Shown here: one piece after another, positions 33,543 through 46,503 of the stretch
How the letters are laid out: each line of letters begins with the position of its first letter
How positions within the stretch are numbered: the first letter of the stretch is position 1
Source of the DNA: Volutella citrinella
Lineage: Eukaryota > Ascomycota > Sordariomycetes > Hypocreales > Nectriaceae
DNA: 64,000 nt
Direction of reading: 5' to 3'
Assembly (NCBI GenBank): GCA_034401135.1
Contig: JAWZSP010000003.1
Coordinates: forward strand, 3,472,001 to 3,536,000
Program-made: the position numbers and the translations under genes
Notes under the pieces: generated by a model
Told to the model about the DNA's origin: nothing
The model's database searches: none
Seen by the model: the letters and a program-made list of their open reading frames with translations, nothing else

Positions 33543-36500
33543 GTTGTGTCTGTGCAGTGGTGAGGTGCGTGTAGGGCAAGGGAGTTGTTGATGCCTCAGA
33601 ACACGGCGACCACCAGCGCATTTAATAGTCAGAGCGCAAACATGTATTAATGCGCCATGCAACATGCCACGGACAGAGCCTCATTCACAATGAACGAATG
33701 GAACCGCTCTCTCAGATCTAGAATAAACCCACACACCCTTCTCACAGGGCTGAACTGTATGACTCAAGGCGAGAGACACATTCATGAGATGATTCTGTTG
33801 CAGGCAGAAACCGGCAAGACAAACACGGACTGCAGTCTGTCTCGGTTGACACGCAACTTCAGGCGGCCAGGTGGTGGTGGAGACCAGCTGGGCGAACTTT
33901 GCATTCGGCGTAGGTAGCGGCGGCCATGAGGTCCAGTAACACGGCGCTGAGATGCAAGTGTATCGAGCATGGTCACATCAGTCCAGTGCCGCAGTCAGAG
34001 AAAAGAGTGGGTGCTGCTGCTCTGACGACGAGGCAAACGGGGGGCGACGCATGTTGACGAGTTGAGTAAAGGGGCGTTGTGACCCCCAACTTCAAAGTGG
34101 AAAGGCATTCAGTCTTGACTTTCTCCAGGCAGGCTTTTCTCCAATGCTCCAGAGCATGTGGATACATGCCATCGAACCCGCCTTGTCGGGGTATTCTTGC
34201 TCCCTTTGGTAGGGGTACGCCAGTGCGAGCAGCCAGGGCTCTCGACTGGGATCAGGGCTGGACAGGGCACGGCAATAGGAATTGGACCCAGAGCTCCAGA
34301 TCCAAGTCGCCACCGAGCAGTTTGTTGAGCCTGGTACCCGTTGGGCAAAACAATATCACAACTTAACCGTGCAGTTGTACATCAGGGCATCCTGGAACAT
34401 GATCTTGGGGGGGTGGCCAGGCGGCAAGGTTGCTACTCTAGATCGAGCACATGGCTATCGCATTCTCGGTCCACCCGGTAGCATGCTCTTGGCCGTGAAT
34501 GCTGCATGGTCAACGTATGTCGACGTCAGCCAATACCAGGGCATCCCGAGGGAGCAGCGGCGCAAGATGGCTGTCTGCAATGGGCCTCGCCGACCAACAT
34601 TGGCTAGCACAGCGACACAGGCCCAGCTCGGTAGGGCCGAAGGCAGATGTATTGGCGAATGGGATGGCCAAGAATGTATTTTCACACTGCCCGTGACGGC
34701 ACCCAAGCGGCCCATGAAACCTGGGGATTGGCACCTGGGGGTGGAGATTGGGTCGTGGGTGAGACTATGGCGGGCGGAACAAGTCCGAATCGATGGCGGC
34801 TCGACTGCTTTGCCGATGCCCAATTGGACGGGTGCGACGCCGACGCCAGGCAGAAGACCCTGGAGCCTAGAGGCTGTACGCGCTGGACGTGCCAAACGGG
34901 CTGCGACTGCGTCACTTTGCAACAGAGGCTTCCCGTCAATGGGGCAACGGCGCATCGCGACGACGAGGTTGGAGGAGGTTGGGGGCCGATGGCGCGGGTT
35001 GCTGCCGTCCACGGGCCAGGGATCACTGGGATCACCGGGCAGGAGCTAATGCAGCGCATCCCTGTCCAGGCTCATAGGGCTGTGACGGGGGTGTGGATCA
35101 GTTACAGCCGTCAGTTTAGCCGGAACAAGTATCTCGTCAACTGCGCCGTTGAGGCTACGGAGTACCGGTATACTTTAGGTACTCTGATGGCTGTGGCTCG
35201 CCCCGGTCCGCCCCAAGGCATCTGGACTGCTTGCTGCCTCGCCGCCTTGGGGCCTTGGAGCCTTGGGCCGTCTACCTGCCCAACTCAGGTCGTCTGTTCT
35301 TCTCCGGCTTCACCATGTGCAATTCCCGACTTTCAATCGCCGCCCTGAACCTGACACAAGCAGGAAATTGCTCTGAAAACACTCGCGCCAGAAAAAAAAA
35401 TCCCTCCCCGGTTTCTCGTGCGACCCAGAGGAGAGATAATGCCGCCATTGCTCCCCATGGTGATGACGACGATCATGATGCCGCCGTTCTAACCCGCCTT
35501 TGGGATGACAGCAGCCAGGCTTCGGAAGCTGACACGGGCTCACCCATCCACTTTTTCTTTCTCTCACAAGCTAGCTCGCCGCCCGCCCACACTGCCAAGA
35601 GTCAGATGACGGAAGCGAATAAAGACCCCGTACCCGCGACCAATATGATGCCTGTCATTTTGGCCGCCTTGGGACAGCCAGCATCGTAGAATAAGTTAGC
35701 TCGCCGATGCTTCGAAATTGCCTTTCCGACAATGGACCCCTGCCGCCTCGACCCGGCCTTCTGGGTTCATTTCGCTTCCGCCAGATGAGGCCCCCCCCTG
35801 GCCGCGAATCACTTTCCCAGATCGCCATCCGACAGACAAGTTGATACCCAACCCACTCCACCGTGGTTTTCGTCAAGAGCATACATTTCCGTCCTCGTCC
35901 ACTTGTGACATAATTGGCCGGAGTCCACCGTCCGCTTTCTCTTACCGAGCAGCATCTCAGCAGGCAGCCTTTAGGCAGACTCACTGAGGCAGTCACGTCA
36001 CTCACGCGACAGCACCCCATCGTCATGGGGATCATCTTCTCCCGTTCCATTTGCTGAAATTCGCGACGCCCTTCGTCATGCCCCCCGTGACGCCCTTCGC
36101 TTCGCATTCAACATTGAATACGGTCGAAATAGACTTGCGCAGAGAGCCATCGGGGCTCAGAGCACCAAGAACCAGCCTTGGGCTCCAAAAATAGTGCCCG
36201 ATTTCGATTTTCATCAACAGTCCTGGCCCCCAAGAGGCCCCTTCCCGGTAGCAACTATGAATAGAAGGTTCCTAATTCTAAATTCGGTTTCCAAACGGCC
36301 GCTTCCAAGATCGGAACGTCGCGGCTCAAGAATGCATGCATACGCTGGGGGAGGGGGGGGGGAAGATGCAAGTCCAAAGTTTTGACTTGAAACACAGAGC
36401 ATGATGTCTTGAATTCGCACGCCGAGCGGGGCCCGGTGTCTCAGTTTGACTCAACGTCGGTTGCCCTCTCTGATTTACTTGCAGGTTTCACTTGCTTCTG

Positions 36501-36693
36501 GAGAGAGTTAAACTCTCACGACAGCGTGAAGTTCAGTCTCCATCGTCCAAGCTCACTCTGAACGCAAACAGAGATGTTTCATTACGGCACGCTTGTCTAT
36601 CGGAGTGCTACCCAAGAAGGTCCCAAAGTGCCCTTCAGCAGCAGAGTCAACGAAACCTCAGGTCTGAATTCCAGCCGCTCTTGACCTCCTTGA
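33543..36693. other. Intergenic region, 3.2 kb
   Basis: This lies between the 5' end of the NmrA-like gene and the 3' end of the 5-oxoprolinase gene. Overlapping open frames of up to 255 codons near 34282-35348 occur on both strands and lack recognisable features. A TACGGAGTA motif lies at 35156-35164, and a G-rich run at about 36346-36362. Confidence 0.5.
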
Positions 36694-39600
36694 TCATGCT
36701 TGGATCGCAGTGTCTTCCCTGGCAGCGCCACTCCCCTTCCGCCATGCCTCCGTGTGATCGTCTCTGCGCTTGGCCACGCTCGCCTGGCCCTCTGGGCCCC
36801 AGCCGCCGCCGCCCGGGGTGCACACGATGATACGATCGCCGGCCTTCATCGATGCGCTGTTCTTGGCGCCCATGTTGATATGCCGCTCCTCGTATTCTAC
36901 CTCGCCCTCGCCCTCACCCCCGCCCTCGTGCGTGTGGAACCGCTTCAGGGACGCCTCCCAGTTTGCCTTCTCTACTCTCCGCACCCAGAGATTCAGGCCG
37001 CACTCGCCGTCTCCGCCGCCATTCAGGCCGTATGGGCGGTATACCCGCCTTTCGCTCAGTATCGAGACTTGCAGGGGGATGCGGAACTCAATGTCACGGA
37101 TGACGCCGTCACCTCCACGGTGCTGCCCACGACCCCCCGAGTCCGGCCGGATAGAAAACTCTCGCAGAATGACGGGATACCGTCTCTCAAAGATCTCCGA
37201 GTCCGTTATCCGCGTATTCGTCATGTGTACGTGGACGCCACTGGTACCTTGCCAGTCCTCTCCGGCGCCGCTTCCGCCAGCAATCGTTTCGTAGTAGCCA
37301 AAGCCCTTGACTGCTTCCTGTCCGCTCTGGTTGCCGCCAAAGCCAAAGGTGAGATTGTTGCAGCAGCCTTGACTAGCCGCACAAGCCTCGAAAGCCTTGA
37401 AGATGACATCGGTGATACGCTGGCTAGTCAGCACATTGCCCCCGACAACCGCTGCCCCGGGCGAGGGAGACAGGATCGACTTGGGCGGTATTTTGACGTG
37501 TATGGGCTTCAGGCACCCCTGGTTCAACGGAATGTCCTCTGATATGAGACAACGCAGGCAGTAGATGATTGCGCTAAACGTGATGGCCTCTGGTGCGTTG
37601 ATGTTCCCATACACCTCAGGGCCGGTACCAGCAAAGTCAAACTCGGCCTCTCCCTTGTCCGGGTCGATCCTAACCTTCAGTTTGATAGGTGAACCGTCAT
37701 CCATGTAGTCTACAGCAGACAGGTCCTTGCCCTCGAATCGCTTGTAGATGCCCTTGAGCAGCCGTCGGACGCACATTTCGGCATTCTTCTGGATGTTGAC
37801 CATGTAGAACTGGACCGTTTCTTGCCCATACTCGCTAATCAATGCGTCAATCAACGAGATTCCCTTTTGGTTTGCCGACACCTGTGCCCTCAAATCGTTG
37901 ATGTTGTCAGCCAGAGAACGGGAGCCGCTGCATCCTGGAAACTTGGCAGGCTCGTCGTAGAACAGCTCAATGACTCGCTTTTCATTGAACTTGCCCCCGC
38001 TCACCAGCTTCTCGCTCCTGATGGAGGCTCCCTCTTGATAGAGCTCCCGCGAATGCGGCGGCATACTGCCGGCACTGATTCCACCGATATCTGCATGGTG
38101 GGCTCTGGATGCAGCATAAAACAAAATGTTCTCGCCCTTCTCGTCGAAAGCAGGCATAAGCAAAGTCACGTCGGGGAGATGTGTCCCGCCGTATGAAGGA
38201 TGGTTGGATATGATGACGTCTCCCTTTTCGAGCTTTCCTTTCCAAATCTCAGCCTGTCGCCGGACACAGGTTGACATGGAACCGAGATGGACAGGAAGAT
38301 GAGGCGCATTTGCTACGAGGCCACCAGTGGCGTCGAAAATTGCGCACGAGAAGTCAAGCCGCTCTTTGACGTTCGTGCTGACACTTGTCTTTTGCAGCGC
38401 CCTGCCCATTTGCTCCGCGATTGCCATGAACCGATGGCCAAAGATGCTCAGCAAGATTGGGTCCACGACGGCTTCAGAGCTCTCCTTGACCGACCTATCA
38501 AATGTTAGATTATGGGCCCTTTCAGACCACCTCCAGAGGCTGAACTTACTCGGACTTATTGTCCTTCGTGTCGATTACCACGTGGGTCTTGAGGATGAGC
38601 GCGTTTGCATCAGGCGGTATCACAATCGTCTGTGTGCCATCTGCCAACATGGCTGGCCCGTCGATCGTATCTCCAATCTCGAGGCTCTCCAATTTGTAAA
38701 CAGGAGTGTGCTTTCTTCCGCCTTCGAAGAACACCTTTTGAGCACCATGCTTCTTCGATGTGGTAACCTCCCGTCGCGTTACTTTGCTCAACTGCTCGTC
38801 GACTGTTTCCTCGCTGTGACGGAAGCTCTTGCCAATACCGCGAATGCGAACATCATCAACAATAATGTCTCGATCGTCTAGGGTAAAGCCGAATTCGTAA
38901 CGGTGCTGCTTGACAAATGCTTGACCAAAATCCCACTCGTTGCCGCCAAAATGCTGATCTGCCTCCTCTTTAGTAGGCTTGATAATCATGAGCGCTGACT
39001 CTGTTCCGCGGTAGCGCATGTTGAGATATTCTTCAAAAGCAATCTCCTTCTCACTGAAGCCCTGGTCTTTTAGAGTAGCCTTGGACGTCTCTCGAAGTTT
39101 GCTCAATTTGAGTTGCAAACCGGTCAGCACCTTTTCATCATCTGCCCAAACAGTAGAGTCGGGCTCTTGTCTCTCGTCAACAACGTCCGCCAAAGCCATG
39201 CCATAGGCCGATAGCACGGATGAATATCGGTGGATGAGGATCTGTCGAATTCCCAGGGACTCGGCAATCGCCACAGCATGTTGTCCGCCGGCGCCTCCAA
39301 AGGTAGCCAGCCTGTGCTTGGAAGAGTCGTGGCCCTTTGCCTCTGTGATTGAGCGGATCGGCCTCGTCATGGTTTCGTTGGCTACCGTCAAGAATCCATA
39401 GGCTACTGCATCCGTGGTCAACCGTTGGCCAGTTTCCCTATTTACCTGATCGGCCAGTTCCTGCAACACTCGTTCACTTGCTTGGGTATCCAGGCCCTCA
39501 TCCTCGTTCTTGCCAAAGATCTTTGGGAAGAACTCGGGCAATAGTCGTCCGAGATATAGATTTGCGTCAGTGACCGTGGCAGGGCCTCCTTTGCGGTAAC

Positions 39601-40893
39601 ATGCCGGGCCAGGGTGGGCGCCGGCAGACTCAGGGCCGACGACAAAGAGACCGTTTTTGAAGAACAGTCTGGATCCTCCACCAGCGGCGACGGTGTTAAT
39701 GTCGAGCTGGGGTGACTGAATAGTCACGCCAGCCGTCGTTGTTTCAAACACATGAGTGTATCGTCCCTCGCCATATCTCGAAACATCCGTGCTAGTCCCT
39801 CCCTTGGGGCGTGTTATTCAAGGCCGACAGTTGGGGGGATGATACACATTGCACTTACCATATCAAATCCAATGACGGGGGTTTTGGTCTTCTCGTCGTA
39901 CGAGGTCATGGCATAGCCAACGACACCGCCTGCTGGCCCGGACAAAATAGCCTTGAGGCCAGTAAACTTGTCCACGTCGACAAGCCCACCATCACTCTGC
40001 ATGAACTCACACCTCGCTCCTTTATCGCCCATCTCGTCCTTGACGCTCTGAGTGCCGAGCCCACCTGCAAATCCAGACTGGAAACCGTCAATGTACTTGC
40101 GGATCGCGGGAGTTAGATACGCGTCGGCGCAGACGGACGTGGCCCTCGATACCAGCTTAATCATGGGCATCAGCTCATGGCTCAGTGATATGTGCTGGAA
40201 GCCGAGCTCCCGGGCCACCTTGCCAACCAAGGCCTCGTGGTCTGGAAAAGTGTATCCGTGCATAAGGCAGACGGCAATACTCCGAATTCCGCGGTCGTAT
40301 ACTTTCTGCAGCTTGGCTCTGATCTCTTCCTCCCCGGGCCGCTTCAAGATCCTCACGGTTTCTCCTGACAGTCCGCGCACGAGGTCCTCCCCTTGGGCCT
40401 CCTTGGTCCCTACCTGAGCCTTGGCCTCTGTCAGTGTCCTTTCGGGGTCTTCGGCGTAGTCTTCCAGAGTGACACGCTCATCCACCTCGACGACTTCCTC
40501 GTAGAGCACATCGGGCTTACGAATCGCGAGATCGAAAATCTTGGGCCTTGATTGGGTGCCGATGGTCAGGCAGTCCTTGAAGCCCTTGGTCACCACCATG
40601 GCAATCTTCTCGCCTTTCCGTTCGAGCAGAGCATTCGTAGCCACAGTGGTTCCCATTCGAATGGAGTCAATCTGGGAAGTATCTAGCGCCTCGCCCCGAG
40701 GGATATCTCGACCCAGAAAGTGGCTCATGATGCGTCGAATTCCCTCTAACGGAGCATCCCTGTAATTGCTAGGGTCTTCCGATAGAAGCTTGATGATGAT
40801 CTCCTCGCCATTGTTATCTCCAACGCAGTCGGTAAAGGTGCCTCCGCGGTCTATGGCTATTCGAATGCCGCGCTCTCTGGGAGTGGATTCCAT
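36694..40893 (-). CDS. OXP1: 5-oxoprolinase (ATP-hydrolysing)
   Basis: Exons 40893-39859, 39802-38550 and 38494-36694, with introns of 56 and 55 bp, encode 1,362 aa. The N-terminal half is the hydantoinase A type: an ATP-binding RGGTFTDC near residue 16, then [23 protein letters not shown] and GGTSTDVSR, the last created exactly at the first splice junction. The C-terminal half is the hydantoinase B type: [40 protein letters not shown] and a final PGGGGWG. This fused order is that of eukaryotic 5-oxoprolinase, which cleaves 5-oxoproline to glutamate using ATP in the cytosolic gamma-glutamyl (glutathione) cycle. All three sections are complete, with no break. It is divergent from the TRP14-like gene, 704 bp away. 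Confidence 0.94.
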
Positions 40894-41597
40894 CCTGACA
40901 GTTCTGAAGCCGTGAGCCGTGGCCGATGGCAGTGTAGTAGTTCTTTCTGGCTAGCAGACGCTGAAGATGTGCACCAATGTCAAACTGAACTTAGTTGATT
41001 GCAGAGGTCCAATCTCTCCCAGGTTGTGGACAGATAATTATTAATAAAGAAGCTAATCTCTCCTCCCACTGCAGGCAAGGGTGGGGGATGGAGGGGCAGA
41101 GCAGCTGATGTCATCAACTCCGACGATACAACGGGCCGGCCAGTGATGGAGCGTATTGCCGAAAACAACCGGTATAGCACGTCTCGGAAGAAACGCCCGA
41201 CTACGGAGTATAGAGTCATGAATTGGTTGCAACAACGATCCACCATGCGTGTTGACAAACAATGGCTATGGTTTTTGGAGGTCACCTCATAGCGGGTGCT
41301 TGTAGATTGAATGCCCAATAAGTTAATCGCGCCTCAAGCACCTCCCATCAGTAAGCGCGACTTTGAGCAGTAGGATCAAGTTGGACAATATATAGCTAGT
41401 TTGGCAGTTTTACAATCGACACCATCTTGTTCACCCGGCGAGCGTCAGGATGCCTTGACATCTCGCCATAGCGGGGTAGTGGGGTCATGATTTGGGATCC
41501 AAGCTGCACACCTCTCTTCCCCCACCAAGCAGGAAGCACTTTCTCACTTCTGCTACCTCAGGAACTAGTCCTCGAAAAATCGCACACAGCCGCCAAA
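40894..41597. promoter_or_regulatory. Divergent promoter region, 704 bp
   Basis: Separates the start codons of 5-oxoprolinase (-) and the TRP14-like protein (+). It contains a TACGGAGTA motif at 41212-41220. No TATA box was called with confidence. Confidence 0.4.
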
Positions 41598-41986
41598 ATG
41601 CCCATTATCGACGCCAAGACGCCGCCCTCGACCGACGAGACTCACTATGTCGTATACTTTGCCTCGGGCGAGCCCTCCTGGTGCCCCGACTGTCGAGATG
41701 CCCTTCCGGCCTTGAACAGCGTCTTCGGGTCAGACTCTGCTCCCACCGCATACCTCGTCCGCGTTGGCTCCCCCGGCGAATGGAGGACCAAGACGAACAA
41801 GTACCGCCAGCCCGCTTACGATGTCCAATGCGTCCCGACCGTTGTGCGGGTGGAGAAGGTATGTCGATGCGTGAGGTACTGGCTGCCCAGTGTAAACACT
41901 GACCTTTCCTCTAGGGCAAGGAGGTGGCCCGTCTGGGCGATTTCGAGAGCCAGCAAGAGTCATATCTCAAGAAGCTGGTTGCGTGA
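41598..41986 (+). CDS. Thioredoxin-fold protein of the TXNDC17/TRP14 type, 110 aa
   Basis: Exons 41598-41858 and 41915-41986, joined across a 56-bp intron, encode 110 aa. The sequence around residues 27-33 is SWCPDCR, with Cys29 and Cys32 forming a WCPDC active site. This motif separates the TRP14/TXNDC17 (DUF953) group from classical thioredoxins (WCGPC). A later YDVQCVPTVVRV segment carries the cis-proline expected of the fold. In the family the protein reduces disulfides and cystine in the cytosol, using thioredoxin reductase. The small last exon (GKEVARLGDF...) completes the C-terminal strand and helix. The start at 41598 gives the usual short N-terminus; the upstream in-frame extension from 41487 looks like leader. 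Confidence 0.87.
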
Positions 41987-44900
41987 TTCATTCGGTTGTC
42001 CCACCGCAAGGGTTTGGCTGCCTCCATCATTCCCGTAGAATACTACATCATGATTTCCTCCATGGCGAGCTACGTATGACCAATTACACGTTGTGTTCGG
42101 AAAAGAACATGACAAATGCAATTGTTGCAACTGTCCCGACCATTAAGCTGAAGCTCGACATGGTAGCCACGTGTCTACAAACTGGATGTGTGCATGTAGC
42201 TAAGATATCGATTGTGTTGGCCCTCTTTCCACAACCCGGGATGGATAGCCAACACACTAGACGTTGTGTTCTTTTGTCGCAGCGATGAACACCACCGAAA
42301 AACCACGGGTTTAAAGTCGCTTCAAAACCATCGCAGGGTCGCTACTATGTAGATCGACAACACATGCGCTCTATTACTCTAGTGGTGAGTCACGCGAGAA
42401 TTGGAAGACACAAAGAAACAGCGCTGAAGTGAATCAAACCCTCGATTAGTTACGCAAGTCGTCCGCGGTTTCTGTTCAAATGCTTCGTCTGCTGGCTGAA
42501 GATGAAGCATATGGAGGGGATGTCGGCTCCCGTACGATTCGGGGAGCTTGGCAAAGCCATTAATAATTCTACTAGTAGTAAACCCGTTGCGCATCAGTTC
42601 ATCGTCGGACCTCAGTCTGAGACATTGGCAATAAGTGATTTTGCTCAATGAATATCCGGTGTACGAAAATTGGGACTACAGCGCGGACCAATGATGGCCG
42701 ATACTAATGTCTAATTAAATAAGCACAGTCTAATGCAGGCCGAGGTCTATTTGATTGCGCATTGTCATCGCAACCTGATGAGTCCAGACTGCAGAGGAGC
42801 CGGATGCTGGCACCAAGAGTTGGCAAGCCAGATTCCAGGGCTCTGGATTGGCCCCAGAAAATAGTCAGCTAGATTCCTTCCAAGCCTCTGTGGCCTTCCT
42901 AGGCCGAGGGTTCGATGCAGGTGGTCACGGGATATGGAATGGGCAGAAGGCTAGTTAGCCAAGCAACAACTGGCTAGTGCGGCTGTCGCAACGAGTTGGA
43001 TCTGCATGGATTGGGTTCTGTGCGACGTTCCCAGACGAAGGCCGCGAGCGGTGTCGCCCACCAGCCAGCCGGCCGGGCCAGCGCAAGGACAAGTTTTCCT
43101 GACTCGATCTTGGCGAAACAGCTCGTAATGACATGGGAAAGGACCAAAGCTAAACAAGATTTCTATCGGTGCCACTATTGCTGCCACTATTGCTTCGATC
43201 CTATCTCGTCTAGGCTTCTCGGACTAATACGAGGGTGAGAGTGAGATGAGCGTATTTGCCCAAACCGGCATGTCCTTGATGGCGGTGGTGCTATCGCCGC
43301 CTGTAAATTGTAACACAGGAACAGCCCACCCCTGCCAGGGCGCTTACTACGACTAGGTACTTGTAGCTCCTGACGTGTGGACTCAATCGCTCTCGCGTCA
43401 TCCCTCCGCTTCGGCACCCCACCGCCCAGGGTGAGGCAACGGAGAGGCGGCGATGGCTTGACCACGATGGTTATCTGTTCGCCTGGTGCCTATGTGCCCT
43501 GGTCGACGCTGGACAAGGACACGTCTGTGGATGCTTGCTCCCCCATCGATGCCGCTGCTTGTGGCTGTTAAACACTACACGGCCGCTGCTGCGGAGCTGA
43601 AACAGCAACTGCTGTCGCTGCTGCTGTCTGAGGTTGTGACCCGAACCCCAGTGCCAGCTGAAGGCGGATTTTCATGAGAGCAGACAAAGAGACGCTGAGC
43701 TGATGAGCTGAGGAGGGAGGGAGGGGTTCGGACCGCGAGACGCATCCAGGCCTGACTCGCCCACCACCTCAGGATGGAGGGTCCGGCTGGGCACGCCCCC
43801 CCGGGCCACCTGTGGATCGATTGTGTGCCGCATGATGCAGTGGCTGCTGGATGCAGCACGAACCTGCTTGTTGGGGGAGGGTAGTCAATCGCCAGCGCGC
43901 ATACCACTAACGTAGGGGCCAGAGACCCTTGGTCCATTGCCGCTGCGGGCATGGATTCCAGCGGAGGGACCTGGCCACAGCATCAGAGGCTGAACTATAG
44001 TGCCCGAGGCTGGTCAGCTACGTGGTACGCGGCCCTGGGTTCCATTGCTAAAAAAAAAGTTTGCCGACGGTATTTGGTACCATGGCAAGCATGGTTGGAT
44101 GCAAGATACCAAGGTTGGCTGTCCCGAGCTGCTCATGCATCAACCGAGCGAGGCCCACGACTGTGATGGGGCTGGTTGGCGGTGGCTACGTGGAGGACAT
44201 GGCGGCGACAGCTCAGACCGCACAACACAATGGAACCTACCTACGGACCTGAACACCCAAGCACCCTCCCAATGCAACAACGGTTAGTTGGCGCCTGGCA
44301 TTCGCTGGCATGACATTGGCGCTTGGCGGGCTGATGCGGTGGCCGAGGCCAGAGACATTCATGATCAGGATGGACGGAGAGCGCCAGGCGCGCAAAAAGG
44401 CTGACCGTCTGGCTGACCTGGATGGGGTGGTGAGCGGTAATGGCAGCGCCCCGGCTCACTGGCCAATGCAACCCATGGCCATGGGTGGCCGTGGTGGCCG
44501 TCATGGATCCGTTGTCATGGATGGATGGTCATGGCCGCACACTAAACGCCTGCTCCACGGGCGTCCCGTGACGAGAAGCCGACCCAGGCGGCCAAGAAGG
44601 CGGGCGAGGCCTACGACAATGGCACGCAACCAAGCCCTGGCAAGCCTGGACCGTCGGCACATGCTGTTGCAGGCAGCGCAATGGCCACGACGTCTCTTGC
44701 TGCCTCGCTCACGCACCATCATGACCACCATCACTCGGTGATATTATGCTCACCATCCTCCTTCTCCTCTGCGCATGCCGGCCACCCATTCCGTCGCACC
44801 CATCCATAGGAATCCAGCCAGCCAGCCAGCCATTGATCATCATGTCGGCCACGGCGCGCCCCGACTAGAGTTGACACCTCACTCGGGGTGACCGCCTGAT

Positions 44901-46210
44901 GAACGGGTTAGGTTGCTCTACGGAGGAAGGCAAGTTACCAGCAGGAACGCAGGAATTTCTCCCCGGCACGGGAAGGAAGTAGTTCGGCAGTTGGTTATTG
45001 CTCCTATCGCTGCATGCTTCCCCCTCAAACCGCCATCTCTCCTTGTCAAGTCATTGCCATGCATTAGTAGTAGTCGCTCGCACAAGACGCGGCGGCCTGG
45101 TGTCGACTCACGCCTGGGATTCCCGCCCTCTGAGCAGCGGCGGCACGCTCGCCTGGACCGCTTTCGGAGGACGACGCCGCTGTGAGTCGCCTCCCTCATG
45201 GGGGTCCGGGTCCGGATAGGCCATTCCAGCAGCGACGCCTCCGCGGGTAAAAGTGGCTCGCCGGGGCTCGCCTTGGTGGCCCACTGGGGCGGAGACGATG
45301 CGGTACTCCGTACCGCGTACAGTGCAATCTATACCTTCCCTCTGGTATCAATGGGGAGATCCATGCGCTGGGCCCCGTCTCAGCACTGGCGTGGCCTTCT
45401 TCCACGGGCTTCTGTCCCTTCGACTCACCACCGCGAGTCCCGAGCCCCAAGCGGAGGCAGCGACGTGTAAGAAACAACACACAGCCCATGCCGTATTAAT
45501 AACGCGCTGGGCTGGGAGGCACGCACCTCTCAGGCCTGCTCAGGTCTGTTCTCATCTGCTCTGCTCTGCTGGCCGAACCAGACTTGGCCATGCCCGGCGC
45601 TTCCAATCATCACTCCCATCATGGATCCATGCATGTTCGGGCCCTTGTTTGGCGGACCCAGCCTAGACCAGGTCTCCAGTCTCTGGGCCTCCTCCTCCGG
45701 CGTCTGGCCGTGCCCATGTAATCCGCTCCTCCCTCCCTGCCGCTGGCAGTGTAGTGTGCAAGGTGTGTAATCTGGACAGCCCAGACTAGTGGTACAGTGC
45801 CGAGTACCACTTTGGCGCCATCCGGAAGCTGCGAGCTGCCACCGCCCGTCGTTGGGAGGCGAACCGTTCGGGTCTCCACCATGCCTGATTCATTCATCAG
45901 CCTCCTCGTCTCCTTATAAAGCGCCTTGCCCCGGGCCAGCCTCTGCCGCCTACGCACGCTCGCTCAGTCCGCTCTGCATCTTCTCCCCCTTTGAAAGACT
46001 TCTTTCCAAAGCCTGTCCCTTCCTTTTCGGCTCTGTACATAACTCTGTCGTCGTGGACGCCCAGCTCTCCGAATCTACTACCACCAGTCTCTCCTCCTCC
46101 GTCATTCGCCCGGCCTGCACCGCTCACCACCACAGCCGCTGCCGCCGCCGCCGTCACCCCATCTTCTCCCAATCTCCCGAACTCTCACCACCACCCCACA
46201 ACCCGAAGCC
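41987..46210. other. Gene-poor region, 4.2 kb
   Basis: No frame shows domains or plausible exons. A (CCAG)n microsatellite lies at about 44814-44831 and a TACTCCGTA motif at 45304-45312, within a larger near-palindrome. The last several hundred bases, pyrimidine-rich on the + strand (about 45890-46200), should be the promoter and leader of the AN1 gene. Confidence 0.5.
44814..44831. repeat. CCAG microsatellite
   Basis: Four and a half copies of the tetranucleotide CCAG. Confidence 0.75.
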
Positions 46211-46503
46211 ATGCCTCCCAAGCGTATCCGCTGCACCGCCAACAGCTGCCGAGAACCTGCTCAGCGCATCGTGGGCGATTGCTCCTTCTGCCAAGGCCAC
46301 TTCTGCGGTAAACACCGCCTGCTAGAGGACCACAAGTGCACCGGCCTCGAGGACGTGAGTTTAGACGCCCGCATAGCCGCCCGCTGTGCCCCAGACCGCC
46401 GAGAAAAGGCTAACAATTCCCCATGCAGTGCAAGAAGCAGTCCCACGAGCGCAATGCCGCACAGCTCGAGGCCGAGAGGACCCAGGTCATCCGAGGCGTA
46501 TGA
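46211..46503 (+). CDS. AN1-type zinc-finger protein, 72 aa
   Basis: Exons 46211-46354 and 46429-46503, joined across a 74-bp intron (GTGAGT donor, CTAAC branch, GCAG acceptor), encode only 72 aa. Ligand spacing is a complete AN1 finger: Cys8, Cys13, Cys24, Cys27, Cys32, His35, His41 and Cys43, that is C-x4-C-x10-C-x2-C-x4-C-x2-H-x5-H-x-C. A short charged helix (about 48-70) follows the finger. AN1 fingers bind two zinc ions and often occur in proteins tied to ubiquitin, p97/Cdc48 or the proteasome in stress; partners here are unknown. The leader is pyrimidine-rich, and the start follows a GAAGCC context. It converges with endonuclease III. Confidence 0.88.

Noticed and set aside
34282..35348. 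Overlapping open frames of 255, 233 and 185 codons
   Set aside because: They lie on both strands of the same DNA, have no recognisable motif, and read like GC-rich random translation.
36700..37542. 280-codon frame on the + strand
   Set aside because: Antisense to a fully conserved part of 5-oxoprolinase.
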